Shown: positions 10,890 through 25,969, counted from the first letter of the stretch. The stretch is 64,000 nucleotides of DNA from Afipia massiliensis (GCF_001006325.2 NZ_LBIA02000001.1:1365501-1429500); one strand, 5' to 3'. Made by a program: numbers and translations. Notes: a model not told the origin generated them from the sequence alone.

Positions 10890-11296
10890 CGCTGGCGCGG
10901 CGGTTCACCGGCAGGCGGCGCGCTCCGCCCAGGAGCTTCCGGGACATTAGGTAGGACGGGTGAATCAACTGTTAGCCGCGAATGCCTGTTCTGTCCGCGG
11001 CAGGGACAAGGTTACGCAGAGGTGTCCGAAATACCGCAATTTGGCTGCAAGACCCTGCGCCCTTTCAACAAATTGGCGCTATAGCGGCCGCCAAGCCAGT
11101 TCCATCCCACTCGCCGACCTGCGGGAAGCCCTTGCCGCACAGGCCGAAAACGTCTATATCCGCCGCAACTGATAAATTCTCATACGCACACGTAGGAGAG
11201 TGGGCCCCCCGGGACCCGCTCTTTTTTATTACCTGATGGCCCGCACTGCATGCCGCGGCGGGCGTTAAACGATTAAGAGCACTCTTGATCCTCGAC
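10890..11296 (+). other. Leader region of the rimP-nusA-infB operon
   Basis: About 400 bases without a convincing gene. It must hold the divergent promoters for the DUF2336 gene and for rimP, though I could not place either confidently. Near the rimP end it has an intrinsic terminator (11198-11227), listed separately. An open frame ending at 11172 (ending in ALAAQAENVYIRRN) lacks a plausible start with a ribosome-binding site; it could be the relic of a small gene or chance. Confidence 0.5.
11198..11227 (+). terminator. Intrinsic terminator / possible attenuator in rimP leader
   Basis: GAGTGGG pairs with CCCGCTC (one G-U) around a C/G-rich middle that can extend the stem, followed by six T residues at 11222-11227. 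It points toward rimP, whose start is 70 bases downstream, so it would end or attenuate a leader transcript rather than a visible gene. Confidence 0.7.
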
Positions 11297-12070
11297 ATGA
11301 CCGACCCAACCGACGTTGCCGTAGACGCCGAACTGCTCGCCGAACCGCGCCTCGTGGTCGAGCCCGGCGTGGCCGCGCGCGTTTCCGCGGTCGCCACACC
11401 GGTGCTGCAGGGCATGGGCTACCGGCTGGTGCGGATCAAAGTGTCGGGCGACGCCGGCTGCACGGTGCAGATCATGGCCGAACGGCCCGACGGCACCATG
11501 CTGATCGAGGATTGCGAAGCGATCTCGAAGGCGCTGTCGCCGGTGATGGACATCGCCGATCCGATCCAGCGCGCCTATCGGCTGGAAATTTCATCGCCCG
11601 GCATCGACCGGCCGCTGGTGCGGCGCACCGATTTCGAGCGCTACGCCGGTCATCTGGTGAAGATCGAGATGGCTGTGGCGCACGAGGGCCGCAAGCGGTT
11701 TCGCGGCAAACTCAATGGCGTCGAGGGCGACGGCATCAGAATTATTCGCGACGACGTTCGGGCCGATCAGGACCCAGACGTGCTGCTGACGATGGAAGAC
11801 ATCGCCAGTGCAAATCTTGTTCTGACCGACGCGTTGATCGCGGAATCCATGCGCCGGGGCAAATCGGCGGCCCGCGAGATCCGTGAAGACCTTGGCATCG
11901 AGCCGCCTCCGCCCGAGCACGCGAAGAAGGCACGCGCCGAACTTCCTATTTCAAAAAGTTTCAAGCCCAAACCAAAGCCGAAAGCCGCGCCTAAGAACAC
12001 CAAGGAACATCGCCTCGCCGCCGAGAAGAAAAAGCGCGCAGGCATATCCGATCCCCACGAAGGAGACTGA
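11297..12070 (+). CDS. rimP: Ribosome maturation factor RimP
   Basis: RimP assists 30S subunit assembly. The N-terminal domain includes [11 protein letters not shown] and [17 protein letters not shown], the segment [14 protein letters not shown] is the family signature, and the SH3-like C-terminal domain follows. The protein is 257 aa, with a Lys/Ala-rich, probably disordered tail of about 60 residues beyond the usual end. ATG 11297 is preferred over a TTG at 11285. nusA follows after 3 bases, with its ribosome-binding site AAGGAG inside the rimP end. Confidence 0.94.
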   Translation: MTDPTDVAVDAELLAEPRLVVEPGVAARVSAVATPVLQGMGYRLVRIKVSGDAGCTVQIMAERPDGTMLIEDCEAISKALSPVMDIADPIQRAYRLEISSPGIDRPLVRRTDFERYAGHLVKIEMAVAHEGRKRFRGKLNGVEGDGIRIIRDDVRADQDPDVLLTMEDIASANLVLTDALIAESMRRGKSAAREIREDLGIEPPPPEHAKKARAELPISKSFKPKPKPKAAPKNTKEHRLAAEKKKRAGISDPHEGD

Positions 12071-12073
12071 GCC

Positions 12074-13678
12074 ATGGCCGCTGTCAGCGCCAATAAACTC
12101 GAACTGCTGCAGATCGCCGACGCCGTCGCGCGAGAAAAGTCGATCGACCGCTCAATCGTGATCGCAGCGATGGAGGACGCCATCGCCAAGGCGGCCCGCG
12201 CCCGCTACGGCTCCGAGACCGACGTTCACGCCGAAATCGACGCCAAGAAGGGCGAATTGCGGCTGTCGCGCCACATGCTGGTGGTCGAGCAGGTCGAGAA
12301 CTCCTCGAACCAGATTTCGCTGAAGGACGCGCAGCGCGCCAACCCCGGTGCGCAGATCGGCGACACCATCGCCGACACGCTGCCGCCGCTGGAATATGGC
12401 CGCATCGCCGCGCAGTCCGCCAAACAGGTCATCGTGCAGAAGGTGCGCGAGGCCGAGCGCGACCGGCAGTATCAGGAGTTCAAGGATCGCATCGGCGAGA
12501 TCGTCAACGGCGTGGTCAAGCGCGTCGAATACGGCAGCGTCATCGTTGATCTGGGCCGTGGCGAAGCCATTGTCCGCCGCGACGAAATGCTGCCGCGCGA
12601 AGTGTTCCGCAACGGCGACCGCGTGCGCTCCTATATCTTCGATGTCCGCCGCGAAACCCGCGGACCGCAGATTTTCCTGTCGCGCACTCATCCGCAGTTC
12701 ATGGCGAAGCTGTTCGCGCAGGAAGTTCCTGAAATCTATGACGGCATCGTCGAGATCAAGGCCGTGGCCCGCGATCCGGGCTCGCGCGCGAAAATCGGCG
12801 TGATTTCCCGCGATTCCTCGGTCGATCCGGTCGGCGCCTGCGTCGGTATGCGTGGCTCGCGCGTGCAGGCCGTGGTGAACGAACTGCAGGGCGAAAAGAT
12901 CGACATCATTCCGTGGTCGCCGGACATCGCGACCTTCGTCGTCAACGCACTGGCGCCCGCGGAAGTCGCGAAAGTCGTCATCGATGAAGACCGCGAACGC
13001 ATTGAAGTTGTGGTTCCGGATACCCAATTGTCCCTTGCAATCGGACGGCGCGGGCAGAACGTGCGTCTCGCTTCGCAGCTGACCGGCTGGGACATCGACA
13101 TTCTCACCGAACAGGAAGAATCGGAGCGCCGTCAGGCTGACTTCGAGAATTCCACCCGCGTCTTCATGGAAGCCCTCAACGTCGACGAAGTTGTCGGCCA
13201 GTTGCTGGCCTCCGAGGGCTTCGGTTCGGTCGAAGATCTGGCGCTGGTGGATCCACGGGAACTCACCAGCATTGAAGGTTTCGACGAGGAAACCGCCAAC
13301 GAGCTGCAAAGCCGTGCCCGCGAATATCTTGAACAGCTCGAGGCAGAACTCGAAGCGAAGCGAAAGGAATTGGGCGTGGAAGACGCTTTGACGACCGTAC
13401 CGGGTGTGACCGCCAAGATGCTGGTGAAGTTCGGCGAGAACGACATCAAGACCGTTGAGGATCTGGCTGGCTGCGCCACGGACGATCTGGTCGGCTGGGT
13501 CGAGCGCAAGGACGGCGAAACCACCAAGCATCCGGGCATCCTCGACCCGAATGAAATTTCGCGTGAAGACGCCGAAGCCCTGATCATGCAGGCACGCGTT
13601 GTCGCCGGCTGGATCAGCGAAGCCGATCTTGCCAAGCCGTCGGAAGAGGCTGCGGCCTCTGAAGAAAACCCGGCTTAA
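12074..13678 (+). CDS. nusA: Transcription termination/antitermination factor NusA
   Basis: NusA binds RNA polymerase and modulates pausing, termination and antitermination. Domains in order are the N-terminal RNAP-binding domain (1-125), S1 (about 135-200, [21 protein letters not shown]), KH1 and KH2 (about 230-345, with [18 protein letters not shown] and [15 protein letters not shown]), then two acidic C-terminal repeats with helix-hairpin-helix character (about 365-500). Length 534 aa is typical for alphaproteobacteria. Strong ribosome-binding site GAAGGAG upstream. Confidence 0.97.
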   Translation: MAAVSANKLELLQIADAVAREKSIDRSIVIAAMEDAIAKAARARYGSETDVHAEIDAKKGELRLSRHMLVVEQVENSSNQISLKDAQRANPGAQIGDTIADTLPPLEYGRIAAQSAKQVIVQKVREAERDRQYQEFKDRIGEIVNGVVKRVEYGSVIVDLGRGEAIVRRDEMLPREVFRNGDRVRSYIFDVRRETRGPQIFLSRTHPQFMAKLFAQEVPEIYDGIVEIKAVARDPGSRAKIGVISRDSSVDPVGACVGMRGSRVQAVVNELQGEKIDIIPWSPDIATFVVNALAPAEVAKVVIDEDRERIEVVVPDTQLSLAIGRRGQNVRLASQLTGWDIDILTEQEESERRQADFENSTRVFMEALNVDEVVGQLLASEGFGSVEDLALVDPRELTSIEGFDEETANELQSRAREYLEQLEAELEAKRKELGVEDALTTVPGVTAKMLVKFGENDIKTVEDLAGCATDDLVGWVERKDGETTKHPGILDPNEISREDAEALIMQARVVAGWISEADLAKPSEEAAASEENPA

Positions 13679-13750
13679 GCAGGCCTAAACCCATGAAGCG
13701 ACTTTCGGACAACACCATGCTCCGCAAGAGTTGAAGGAAATGACCCGCGC

Positions 13751-14434
13751 ATGCTTGCCATCGCTGATCACGCAGATCTCGACAACGGACCCCGGACAAA
13801 ATCCGGGACCGAGCGGATGTGCGCCGTCACGCGGCAAGTCGCGCCGATCGACGACCTGATCCGCTTCGTCCTCTCCCCCTCCGGTGAAACCGTTCCCGAC
13901 CTGAAGCGCAAGCTGCCGGGGCGCGGGCTATGGGTGTCGCTGTCTCATGCCGCCGTGGCGGAAGCCGCCCGGCGCAACGTGTTTGCGCGCAGCTTCAAGC
14001 GTGACGTCCAGGTGTCGAAAACCCTGGCCGACGACGTCGAGCGCATGATGGTCCGGGGGGTGTCCGAAGCCCTCGCCATGACCGCGAAGGCCGGTCAGGT
14101 GATTTCGGGATTTTCCAAGGTCGAGGGCGCGATCGAGGGGCGGCAGGCAGTCGCCCTGATCCACGCCACGGACGGCGCTCCGGACGGAATCCGCAAGCTG
14201 AATGCCAAACTGGCCGCCGCAAGGCGGGAAAACAGCACGGAATCGGGGAATTTCCCCGTTATCAGTGTCCTGACCACCGATGAATTGGATTTGGCACTCG
14301 GGCGGGCAAATGTGGTACATGCTGCCCTGCTCGCGGGCCCGGCAAGCAAGACTTTCCTCGCACGTTGCCAGACGCTCACCCGATTTCGGGGAACGGGTGG
14401 CGGTCACGATGGCGGGATCGACCAGAACAATTAG
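13751..14434 (+). CDS. ylxR: YlxR-type RNA-binding protein (DUF448 plus L7Ae-like domain)
   Basis: 227-aa protein. The N-terminal YlxR domain has ERMCAVTRQVAPIDDLIRF and LPGRGLWVS; the middle and C-terminal part (about residues 95-190) resembles the L7Ae/L30e-type fold found fused to YlxR in alphaproteobacteria. YlxR proteins bind RNA, and some have been linked to RNase P or nucleoid binding; the role here is inferred only from the nusA-ylxR-infB order. GAAGGAAA lies about 10 bases before the ATG. Confidence 0.87.
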   Translation: MLAIADHADLDNGPRTKSGTERMCAVTRQVAPIDDLIRFVLSPSGETVPDLKRKLPGRGLWVSLSHAAVAEAARRNVFARSFKRDVQVSKTLADDVERMMVRGVSEALAMTAKAGQVISGFSKVEGAIEGRQAVALIHATDGAPDGIRKLNAKLAAARRENSTESGNFPVISVLTTDELDLALGRANVVHAALLAGPASKTFLARCQTLTRFRGTGGGHDGGIDQNN

Positions 14435-14487
14435 GGCATTGCCGTCAGATGCGGCATGCGAGCAACGAACGAGATTGGGACTGTTGA

Positions 14488-17100
<2,613 letters not shown>

Positions 17101-17133
17101 GTCCAAGTCTTACAGGCTCGCTTAATCCTCCTC

Positions 17134-17258
17134 GTCATTGCCGGGCATAGCCGTTTGAAGAACGGCGTCGTTTCACTCGCCTATGCCCCGGCAATCCATC
17201 TGTCGAAGACGGAATTTTTCAAAGTACGATGGATGCCCGGGTCAAGCCCGGGCATGAC
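17134..17258. repeat. Intergenic palindromic repeat, GTCATTGCCGGGCAT family (copy 1)
   Basis: 125-base imperfect inverted repeat between infB and rbfA. It begins GTCATTGCCGGGCATAGC and ends GGGCATGAC; internal parts pair around CCATC/GATGG. A second copy with the same block order lies at 29541-29688. No coding potential. In the transcript it would fold into a long hairpin inside the infB operon. Confidence 0.8.
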
Positions 17259-17279
17259 AATCTTTTCTGAGGGATAGTT

Positions 17280-17705
17280 ATGGCCACACGCAAAAAGGAC
17301 AGCGACCCTCGCGGCGGCACGACCGGCGCCTCGCAGCGACAGTTGCGCGTCGGCGAAATCATCCGCCACGCGATTGCGGACATTCTTGCTCAGGGCGGCG
17401 TGCACGATCCGGCGCTCGAAGGGCACATCATCACTGTGCCCGAAGTGCGGATGTCACCGGACCTCAAGCTCGCCACCGTCTACGTGATGCCACTCGGCGG
17501 CCGCGGCCTCAAAGAGGTCGTTGCAGCACTCGACCGCAACAAGAAGTTTCTGCGCGGCGAAGTCGCGCATCGCGTTAATCTAAAATTCGCACCTGATCTC
17601 AGATTCCGCGTTGACGAACGATTCGACGAAGCAGAACGGATCGAGAAATTACTGAGAACACCTGCGGTTCAAAAAGACCTCAAGACAGATTCGGACCAAG
17701 ACTGA
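17280..17705 (+). CDS. rbfA: 30S ribosome-binding factor RbfA
   Basis: RbfA is a cold-shock and 30S maturation factor with a KH-like fold. Family features visible are [14 protein letters not shown], the segment [14 protein letters not shown] and the C-terminal [19 protein letters not shown]. Length 141 aa. Its stop overlaps the truB start by one base. Confidence 0.95.
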   Translation: MATRKKDSDPRGGTTGASQRQLRVGEIIRHAIADILAQGGVHDPALEGHIITVPEVRMSPDLKLATVYVMPLGGRGLKEVVAALDRNKKFLRGEVAHRVNLKFAPDLRFRVDERFDEAERIEKLLRTPAVQKDLKTDSDQD

Positions 17706-18823
17706 TGAATGTGACTAGCCCAGACAGCGCGATCGACCCGCAAACAACCGATTCGAACGCGCCTGCTGAAAATAAATCTTCCGATGCTGCGGCGAGCGGC
17801 ACGCGGCACAACGATCCGCGCCAACAGCAAGGCGGCAAGCAACAGCGTCAGCAGGGCGGTCAGCAAAAACGCGATCGCCGCGACGTCCACGGCTGGGTGA
17901 TTCTCGACAAGCCTATCGGCATGACGTCGACGCACGCTGTCGCTGTTCTCAAGCGGCTATTCAATGCCAAGCGCGCCGGCCATGCCGGCACTCTCGATCC
18001 GCTGGCCTCCGGCGGATTGCCGATTGCGCTGGGCGAGGCCACCAAGACCGTTCCCTTCGTGATGGACGGCCGCAAGCGCTACCGCTTCACGGTCGCCTGG
18101 GGCGAGGAACGCGACACCGACGACACCGAGGGCAAGGTCACCCAGACCAGCCCTGACCGGCCGTCTGTGGAGGCGATCCGGGCCCTGCTGCCGCAATTTA
18201 CCGGAACCATCGAGCAGACCCCGCCGCAATACTCCGCGATCAAGATCCAGGGCGAGCGGGCCTATGACCTCGCCCGCGACGGCGAAGTCGTGCCGCTGGC
18301 CCCCCGGCCGGTGGAAATCCACGAATTAACCCTTGTCGAACAGATAGATAACGACAAATCGGTGTTCGAGGCGGAATGCGGCAAGGGCACCTATGTGCGG
18401 GCGCTGGCCCGCGATATGGGCCGGATTCTGGGGTCATATGGCCATATTTGCGCGCTTCGGCGCACGATTTGCGGGCCTTTCACTGAAGCGGACATGATTC
18501 CGCTGGCAGATCTGGAGGCTTTGTGCGATAGAGCCGCGTCTGGCGAGGGCAGCCTCGCCGACGCGCTTTTGCCCGTTGAGACCGCGCTGGACGACATCCC
18601 GGCACTGGCCGTCACACGGGCGGATGCCGCGAGGCTCCACAGGGGCCAAGCGGTTTTGTTGCGCGGACGGGATGCGCCAATTTCAAACGGCACAGTCTAT
18701 GTCACCGTCGGAGGCCGCCTTCTGGCCCTCGCCGAACTTGGCAATGGCGAACTCATCCCCAAGCGCGTGTTCAACCTGACCGGACTGACTGCCAGTCCGG
18801 CTCGCAACAATGAAAGTGTTTGA
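17705..18823 (+). CDS. truB: tRNA pseudouridine-55 synthase TruB
   Basis: TruB makes pseudouridine 55 in the T-loop of tRNAs. The catalytic Asp lies in [22 protein letters not shown], preceded by [17 protein letters not shown] and followed by [17 protein letters not shown]; the C-terminal region carries the TruB_C-type fold. The first ~58 residues are a polar, Gln/Gly/Lys/Arg-rich tail not found in E. coli TruB. Length 372 aa. Confidence 0.95.
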   Translation: MNVTSPDSAIDPQTTDSNAPAENKSSDAAASGTRHNDPRQQQGGKQQRQQGGQQKRDRRDVHGWVILDKPIGMTSTHAVAVLKRLFNAKRAGHAGTLDPLASGGLPIALGEATKTVPFVMDGRKRYRFTVAWGEERDTDDTEGKVTQTSPDRPSVEAIRALLPQFTGTIEQTPPQYSAIKIQGERAYDLARDGEVVPLAPRPVEIHELTLVEQIDNDKSVFEAECGKGTYVRALARDMGRILGSYGHICALRRTICGPFTEADMIPLADLEALCDRAASGEGSLADALLPVETALDDIPALAVTRADAARLHRGQAVLLRGRDAPISNGTVYVTVGGRLLALAELGNGELIPKRVFNLTGLTASPARNNESV

Positions 18824-18825
18824 CG

Positions 18826-19095
18826 ATGTCGATTGCCGCAGAACGCAAAGCGGAAGTCATCAAGAAGAACGCAACCAAGACCGGCGACACCGGTTCGCCT
18901 GAGGTTCAGGTCGCGATCCTGTCGGAACGCATCGCCAACCTCACCGAGCACTTCAAGACCCACGGCAAGGATAACCATTCCCGCCGCGGCCTGTTGAAGC
19001 TGGTGTCCACGCGCCGTTCGCTTCTCGACTATGTGAAGCGGAAGGACGAGGCGCGCTACAAGTCGCTTCTCGAGAAGCACAACATTCGCCGCTAA
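18826..19095 (+). CDS. rpsO: 30S ribosomal protein S15
   Basis: Standard 89-aa S15: [15 protein letters not shown] at the start, then [16 protein letters not shown] and [23 protein letters not shown] 18826 is chosen over an in-frame TTG at 18820 because the mature family begins here. It is followed by an intrinsic terminator and then pnp, the conserved rpsO-pnp arrangement. Confidence 0.97.
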   Translation: MSIAAERKAEVIKKNATKTGDTGSPEVQVAILSERIANLTEHFKTHGKDNHSRRGLLKLVSTRRSLLDYVKRKDEARYKSLLEKHNIRR

Positions 19096-19102
19096 GAAAT
19101 TC

Positions 19103-19129
19103 ACGCGCGCAATCTTTGCGCGCGTTTTT
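19103..19129 (+). terminator. Intrinsic terminator after rpsO
   Basis: ACGCGCGCA pairs perfectly with TGCGCGCGT around a 5-base loop, followed by five T residues. It starts 8 bases after the rpsO stop and separates rpsO from pnp. Confidence 0.85.
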
Positions 19130-19411
19130 GCGTGGCGTGGGTGCTTCCCAAGAAAATACGTCACGCAGTTCCAACGCGCGGACCTAATGAAATGTCCGCG
19201 CGGCGTGTCCAGCAGCAATCCGGCAGCTGGGCGATAACGGGTAACATGCCCGTACCATCGAAAGGATGGACGCCATTCGAAATTCAAGAACCATGGCAGG
19301 ATCGCCGGACGCTGACGCCGCATTCGCGCACGCTCAGCGTCCCGCAATCTTGCGCATGGTTTTTGTGTTTCAGGCGTCCGTTCTTTCGTGAACCCATGAA
19401 AGACGAAGACA

Positions 19412-21556
19412 ATGTTTAAAGCTCATTCAGTCGAGATCGACTGGGGTGGACGTCCACTCAAACTCGAAACCGGCAAGATCGCGCGTCAGGCCGACGGTGC
19501 GGTGGTTGCCACCTACGGCGAGACCATCGTGCTCGCCACCGTCGTCGCGGCGAAGACACCGCGCGAAGGCGTCGATTTCCTGCCGCTCACCGTCGACTAT
19601 CAGGAAAAGACCTACGCAGCCGGCCGCATTCCCGGCGGCTACTTCAAGCGCGAAGGCCGCCCGACGGAAAAGGAAACGCTGGTTTCCCGCCTGATCGATC
19701 GCCCGATCCGTCCGCTGTTCGTCGATGGCTGGCGCAACGAAACCCAGGTCATCGTGACGGTGCTGTCGCATGACATGGAGAACGATCCGGACATTCTCGC
19801 GCTGGTGGCATCATCCGCCGCGCTGACCATCTCCGGAGCGCCGTTCCAGGGTCCGATCGGCGCAGCCCGCGTCGGCTTCATCAACGACGAATACGTTCTC
19901 AATCCGACGCTCGACGAGATGGCCGACACCAATCTCGATCTCGTGGTTGCCGGCACCGCCGATGCCGTTCTGATGGTGGAATCGGAAGCCAAGGAACTGA
20001 ACGAAGACATTATGCTCGGCGCGGTGATGTTCGGTCACCGGCATTTCCAGCCGGTGATCCAGGCGATCATCGAACTGGCCGAGAAGGCCGCGAAGGAGCC
20101 GCGCGAGGTTTCTTCCGTGGACAACGGCGCCATCGACACCGAAATGCGCAGCGTCGGCGAAGCCGAATTGCGCACGGCCTACGCTATTCCGATCAAGCAG
20201 GATCGCTACGCAGCGGTCGGCGCGGTGAAGAAGAAGGTCATGGACCATTTCTTCCCGGAAGGTCAGGAGCCGAAGTTCGACAAGCTGCGCGTTGCGGGCG
20301 TGTTCAAGGAACTTGAGGCGAACGTGGTTCGCAACAACATCCTCGACACCGGCAAGCGCATCGACGGACGTGATGCGAGCACGGTTCGCCCGATCGTCGC
20401 CGAAGTCGGCGTGCTGCCCCGCGCCCACGGCTCGGCGCTGTTCACCCGCGGTGAAACCCAGGCGCTGGTGGTCACCACCCTCGGCACCGGCGAAGACGAG
20501 CAGTACATCGACTCGCTGTCGGGAACGTACAAGGAGCGCTTCCTGCTCCATTACAACTTCCCTCCCTACTCGGTCGGCGAAACCGGTCGTCTCGGCGGCA
20601 CCAAGCGTCGTGAAATCGGCCACGGCAAGCTCGCCTGGCGCGCGCTGCATCCGGTTCTCCCGGCGGCGCACGAATTCCCGTACACGCTGCGCGTCGTCTC
20701 CGAGATCACCGAGTCGAACGGCTCAAGCTCGATGGCTTCGGTCTGCGGCGCATCGCTCGCGCTGATGGATGCTGGCGTGCCGTTGAAGCGTCCGACGGCA
20801 GGTATCGCGATGGGCCTCATTCTCGAGGGCAAGAAGTTCGCGGTTCTTTCCGACATTCTCGGCGACGAGGATCATCTCGGCGACATGGACTTCAAGGTGG
20901 CAGGTACCGAGACCGGTATCACGTCGCTGCAGATGGACATCAAGATCGCCGGCATCACCGAAGAGATCATGAAGATCGCCCTCGCCCAGGCGAAGGACGG
21001 ACGCATTCATATCCTCGGCGAAATGGCGAAGGCATTGACCAATGCCCGCGCCGAGCTCGGCGAACATGCACCACGCATCGAAGTGCTGCAGATCCCGACC
21101 GACAAGATCCGTGACGTGATCGGCACCGGTGGCAAGATCATCCGCGAAATCGTCGAAAAGACCGGCGCCAAGATCAACATCGAGGACGACGGCACCGTGA
21201 AGGTGGCGTCCGCCAACGGTGAATCGATCCGCGCGGCGATCAAGTGGATCAAGTCGATCACCTCCGATCCGGAAGTCGGCCAGATCTATGACGGCACCAT
21301 CGTCAAGGTCATGGAGTTCGGCGCGTTCGTGAACTTCTTCGGACCGAAGGATGGTCTGGTTCACATCAGCCAGCTCGCCGCCAGCCGCGTGCAGAAGACC
21401 TCCGACGTCGTCAAGGAAGGCGACAAGGTCAAGGTCAAGCTGCTCGGTCTCGACGATCGCGGCAAGGTTCGCCTGTCGATGAAGGTGGTCGATCAGGAAA
21501 CCGGCGAAGACCTCGAGGCCAAGCAGAAGGCCGAAGGCGTTTCCGCAGCCGAGTAA
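19412..21556 (+). CDS. pnp: Polyribonucleotide nucleotidyltransferase (PNPase)
   Basis: PNPase is the phosphorolytic 3'-5' exoribonuclease of the degradosome. It has two RNase PH-like domains (about residues 10-220 and 315-550; the second holds [18 protein letters not shown] and [12 protein letters not shown]), then a KH domain ([17 protein letters not shown] near 570) and an S1 domain ([17 protein letters not shown] near 630). Length 714 aa is normal. The 280 bases upstream contain no gene and probably carry the pnp leader and promoter. Confidence 0.97.
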   Translation: MFKAHSVEIDWGGRPLKLETGKIARQADGAVVATYGETIVLATVVAAKTPREGVDFLPLTVDYQEKTYAAGRIPGGYFKREGRPTEKETLVSRLIDRPIRPLFVDGWRNETQVIVTVLSHDMENDPDILALVASSAALTISGAPFQGPIGAARVGFINDEYVLNPTLDEMADTNLDLVVAGTADAVLMVESEAKELNEDIMLGAVMFGHRHFQPVIQAIIELAEKAAKEPREVSSVDNGAIDTEMRSVGEAELRTAYAIPIKQDRYAAVGAVKKKVMDHFFPEGQEPKFDKLRVAGVFKELEANVVRNNILDTGKRIDGRDASTVRPIVAEVGVLPRAHGSALFTRGETQALVVTTLGTGEDEQYIDSLSGTYKERFLLHYNFPPYSVGETGRLGGTKRREIGHGKLAWRALHPVLPAAHEFPYTLRVVSEITESNGSSSMASVCGASLALMDAGVPLKRPTAGIAMGLILEGKKFAVLSDILGDEDHLGDMDFKVAGTETGITSLQMDIKIAGITEEIMKIALAQAKDGRIHILGEMAKALTNARAELGEHAPRIEVLQIPTDKIRDVIGTGGKIIREIVEKTGAKINIEDDGTVKVASANGESIRAAIKWIKSITSDPEVGQIYDGTIVKVMEFGAFVNFFGPKDGLVHISQLAASRVQKTSDVVKEGDKVKVKLLGLDDRGKVRLSMKVVDQETGEDLEAKQKAEGVSAAE

Positions 21557-21576
21557 ATACCAAGACAGAATGCTAC

Positions 21577-21606
21577 AAAGGGCGGCTTCACAGCCGCCCT
21601 TTTTTA
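21577..21606 (+). terminator. Intrinsic terminator after pnp
   Basis: AGGGCGGCT pairs with AGCCGCCCT around a 4-base loop, followed by a run of T (21601-21605). It lies about 20 bases after the pnp stop and closes the long translation operon. Confidence 0.9.
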
Positions 21607-21819
21607 TTGCGCGAAGACGCTCCGGTCTTGGTTTCCCGGCACCAGTTGCAACTAAATCGCAACAACGCCGCGTCAAGTTGCTGCGCTAAACAATCTCATG
21701 AAACAACATGGCCCGGGTGGCGTAGTTTAAGGGCTAGGTCCACTTATAGATTCGCTTCTGCCTGTTGCCGACCAACCGGATTTCTTGAGCACCGCCACAT
21801 TGAACCGAGGAGAAATCTC

Positions 21820-22578
21820 ATGTCATCGATCTCTCGCCGTCATCTCTTGACCACAGCCGCGGGTATGGCGGCGGTTGCCGCCGCGCCCCGTATCCTTTTC
21901 GCCCAGGCTGCCCCCGCGCCTGCAGCAGCCCCCGCTGCCGCTCCGGCGGCTGGCCCGTTCGTTCTGCCGCCGCTGACTTATGCAACGAATGCGTTCGAAC
22001 CGCATATCGATGCCAAGACCATGGAGATCCACCACGGCAAACATCACGCGGCCTATGTCGCCAACATGAACACCGTCGCCAAGGCCAATCCGCAACTCGG
22101 CACGACGCCAATCGAGAACATTCTCGGCAACATCAACGCGCTGAACGACGACATCAAGTTCACCGTGCGCAACAACCTCGGCGGCCACGCCAATCACACC
22201 ATGTTCTGGGAGATCATGGGCCCGAACGGCGGCAAGCCGGAAGGCGAAGTGCTGGCGGCGATCACCAGCGATCTTGGCGGCCTTGAGAAGTTCCAGAACG
22301 ACTTCAACGCCGCCGGCGGCCGCCAGTTCGGCTCCGGCTGGGTGTTCGTCACCGTGACCAAGGCCGGCAAGCTCGCCATCGAGACCCGCCCCAATCAGGA
22401 TTCGCCGATCATGGACGGCAAGCGTGTGCTGATGGGCAACGACGTGTGGGAGCACGCCTACTATCTCAACTATCAAAATCGCCGCGCCGACTATCTCAAG
22501 GCATGGTGGAACACAGTGAACTGGGCGAAGATTTCCGAGCGCTATGCAGCCGCGAAGGCCGGCACGCTCACGATCTGA
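21820..22578 (+). CDS. Tat-exported Mn/Fe superoxide dismutase
   Basis: 252-aa superoxide dismutase with an N-terminal twin-arginine signal (SRRHLLTT followed by a hydrophobic Ala-rich stretch ending near residue 34 and an Ala/Pro linker). Metal ligands appear in FEPHIDAKTMEIHHGKHH, GGHANHTMFWE and DVWEHAYYLNY. The segment PNQDSPIM supplies the second-sphere Gln where Mn-type enzymes have it (equivalent to E. coli SodA Gln146), so Mn is more likely than Fe. Start 21820 follows a good site, GAGGAG, at 21807. It probably acts in the periplasm and sits next to katG. Confidence 0.9.
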   Translation: MSSISRRHLLTTAAGMAAVAAAPRILFAQAAPAPAAAPAAAPAAGPFVLPPLTYATNAFEPHIDAKTMEIHHGKHHAAYVANMNTVAKANPQLGTTPIENILGNINALNDDIKFTVRNNLGGHANHTMFWEIMGPNGGKPEGEVLAAITSDLGGLEKFQNDFNAAGGRQFGSGWVFVTVTKAGKLAIETRPNQDSPIMDGKRVLMGNDVWEHAYYLNYQNRRADYLKAWWNTVNWAKISERYAAAKAGTLTI

Positions 22579-22590
22579 AAATCTCGAAAC

Positions 22591-22617
22591 AAGGGCGGCT
22601 TTTCAGCCGCCCTTTTA
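22591..22617 (+). terminator. Intrinsic terminator after the SOD gene
   Basis: AAGGGCGGCT pairs with AGCCGCCCTT around TTTC, followed by TTTAT. It lies 13 bases after the stop. The stem is nearly identical to the pnp terminator at 21577. Confidence 0.87.
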
Positions 22618-22804
22618 TCTGGTCGCCGCGCGGATTTGATCCGATTTGGGAATCGACAGATTGATCAGAAAAACTTATTAGATGGCAAAGAAAATCCGAC
22701 TGGACCTGATGTTGGAATTCTTCCAAAGTTTAGCCGGATCGGCGCGCCAGATTGCGCCGCCTGAGCAAACTGCGGCAGCGATAGCGCGCCCAAATCAACG
22801 CTGA

Positions 22805-25057
<2,253 letters not shown>

Positions 25058-25084
25058 TCCGTTCCGCTTGACGACAGGACGAAC

Positions 25085-25117
25085 AAAGCCCCCGCGATCG
25101 CATCGCGGGGGTTTTTC
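25085..25117 (+). terminator. Intrinsic terminator after katG
   Basis: CCCCCGCGAT pairs with ATCGCGGGGG around a 3-base loop, followed by five T residues. Confidence 0.9.
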
Positions 25118-25188
25118 ATTTCAATCGTCGCTGAGAGACAATCTTGCTGCGAATGAGCTATAACGTGGAAAAATCATGGAGGACGCCG

Positions 25189-25785
25189 ATGATGAAGCTT
25201 TACTGGTCGCCGCGCTCGCGCTCGTTCTCGGGTCTCTGGCTGATGGAAGAGACCGGACAGCCCTATGAGCGCGTGCTGACGGACATTTCAACCGGCGCGC
25301 AGAGGACTCCGGAATTTCTCGCAATCAATCCCATGGGAAAAGTGCCCGCGCTGAAGGACGGCGATGTGTCCATCGCGGAAGCTTCTGCGATCTGCGCCTA
25401 TGTTGCGGATCGCTATCCAGAAGCGAAGCTGGCGCCGCCCATCGGCGATCCGCGCCGCGCAAAGTATCTGCAATGGCTGTTTTTCGGACCCAGTTGCATC
25501 GAGCCGGCGATCATCCAGATCTTCACCAAGATCGAGGTGCCGACCTCGACCGCAGCCTGGGGCAGCGCCACGCAGGTATTCGACGTGCTCGACGCTGCGC
25601 TGGAAAGGGGCCCGTTCCTGCTGGGCGACATGTTCTCCGCCGCCGACATCACCATCGGCTCCGGGCTCAATTTCGCGATCAGACTGTTCAAGATGGTGCC
25701 GACGCGGCCGTCATTCGACCGCTACCTCGACGCCTGTTCGGCGCGGCCGGCATTTCAGCGGGCAGAGATGATCGCGGCGGGGTGA
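25189..25785 (+). CDS. Glutathione S-transferase family protein
   Basis: 198-aa GST. The N-terminal thioredoxin-like domain includes KLYWSPRSRSFSGLWLMEETG with the conserved cis-Pro in NPMGKVPALKDGD and the ESSAI-like glutathione loop as EASAI. The helical C-terminal domain has GPFLLGDMFSAADITIG, the usual N-capping box. The start at 25189 follows GGAGGA at 25178; the next codon is also ATG. An upstream in-frame ATG at 25144 is less likely. Substrate unknown. Confidence 0.88.
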   Translation: MMKLYWSPRSRSFSGLWLMEETGQPYERVLTDISTGAQRTPEFLAINPMGKVPALKDGDVSIAEASAICAYVADRYPEAKLAPPIGDPRRAKYLQWLFFGPSCIEPAIIQIFTKIEVPTSTAAWGSATQVFDVLDAALERGPFLLGDMFSAADITIGSGLNFAIRLFKMVPTRPSFDRYLDACSARPAFQRAEMIAAG

Positions 25786-25807
25786 GAGACAGATACTGAT
25801 CTTCTTC

Positions 25808-25945
25808 CCCTCTCCCCTTGTGGGAGAGGGTGCCTGAGCGAAGCGAAGGCGGGTGAGGGGTCACTTCGCGACATCAATCACCCCTCACCCGGCGCGATGC
25901 TCACTGCGTTCGCATCTTGCCACCCTCTCCCACAAGGGGAGAGGG
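25808..25945. repeat. Palindrome-flanked repeat, empty copy (CCCTCTCCCC family)
   Basis: 138-base nested inverted repeat. Order: outer palindrome 25808-25831, a variable segment, GGGTGAGGGGT at 25851-25861, a short spacer, ACCCCTCACCC at 25880-25890, another variable segment, and the outer palindrome again at 25922-25945. The same arms enclose a DUF559 gene at 57665-58111 and occur with a second element nested inside at 56487-56795. Confidence 0.85.
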
Positions 25946-25969
25946 AAAGAGAAGCGCTTCAGCAGCGTT

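Noticed and set aside
10960-11172. 70-codon frame upstream of rimP
   Set aside because: Its C-terminal part looks protein-like, but the start lacks a site and the N-terminal half has an implausible composition.
19132-19419. 95-codon frame between rpsO and pnp
   Set aside because: Begins in the terminator region, overlaps the pnp start and has no family resemblance; more likely pnp leader.
21716-21780. Stretch resembling the 5' half of a tRNA (GGCGTAGTTTAAGGGCTAGG)
   Set aside because: No anticodon arm, T-arm or matching acceptor strand follows; it cannot fold as a cloverleaf.
22682-22804. 40-codon frame starting MAKKIRLDL upstream of katG
   Set aside because: No ribosome-binding site and no support beyond an open frame; could be a leader peptide but not supportable.
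25808-25945. CRISPR array
   Set aside because: The repeats are nested inverted palindromes, not regularly spaced direct repeats; no cas gene is in the window.
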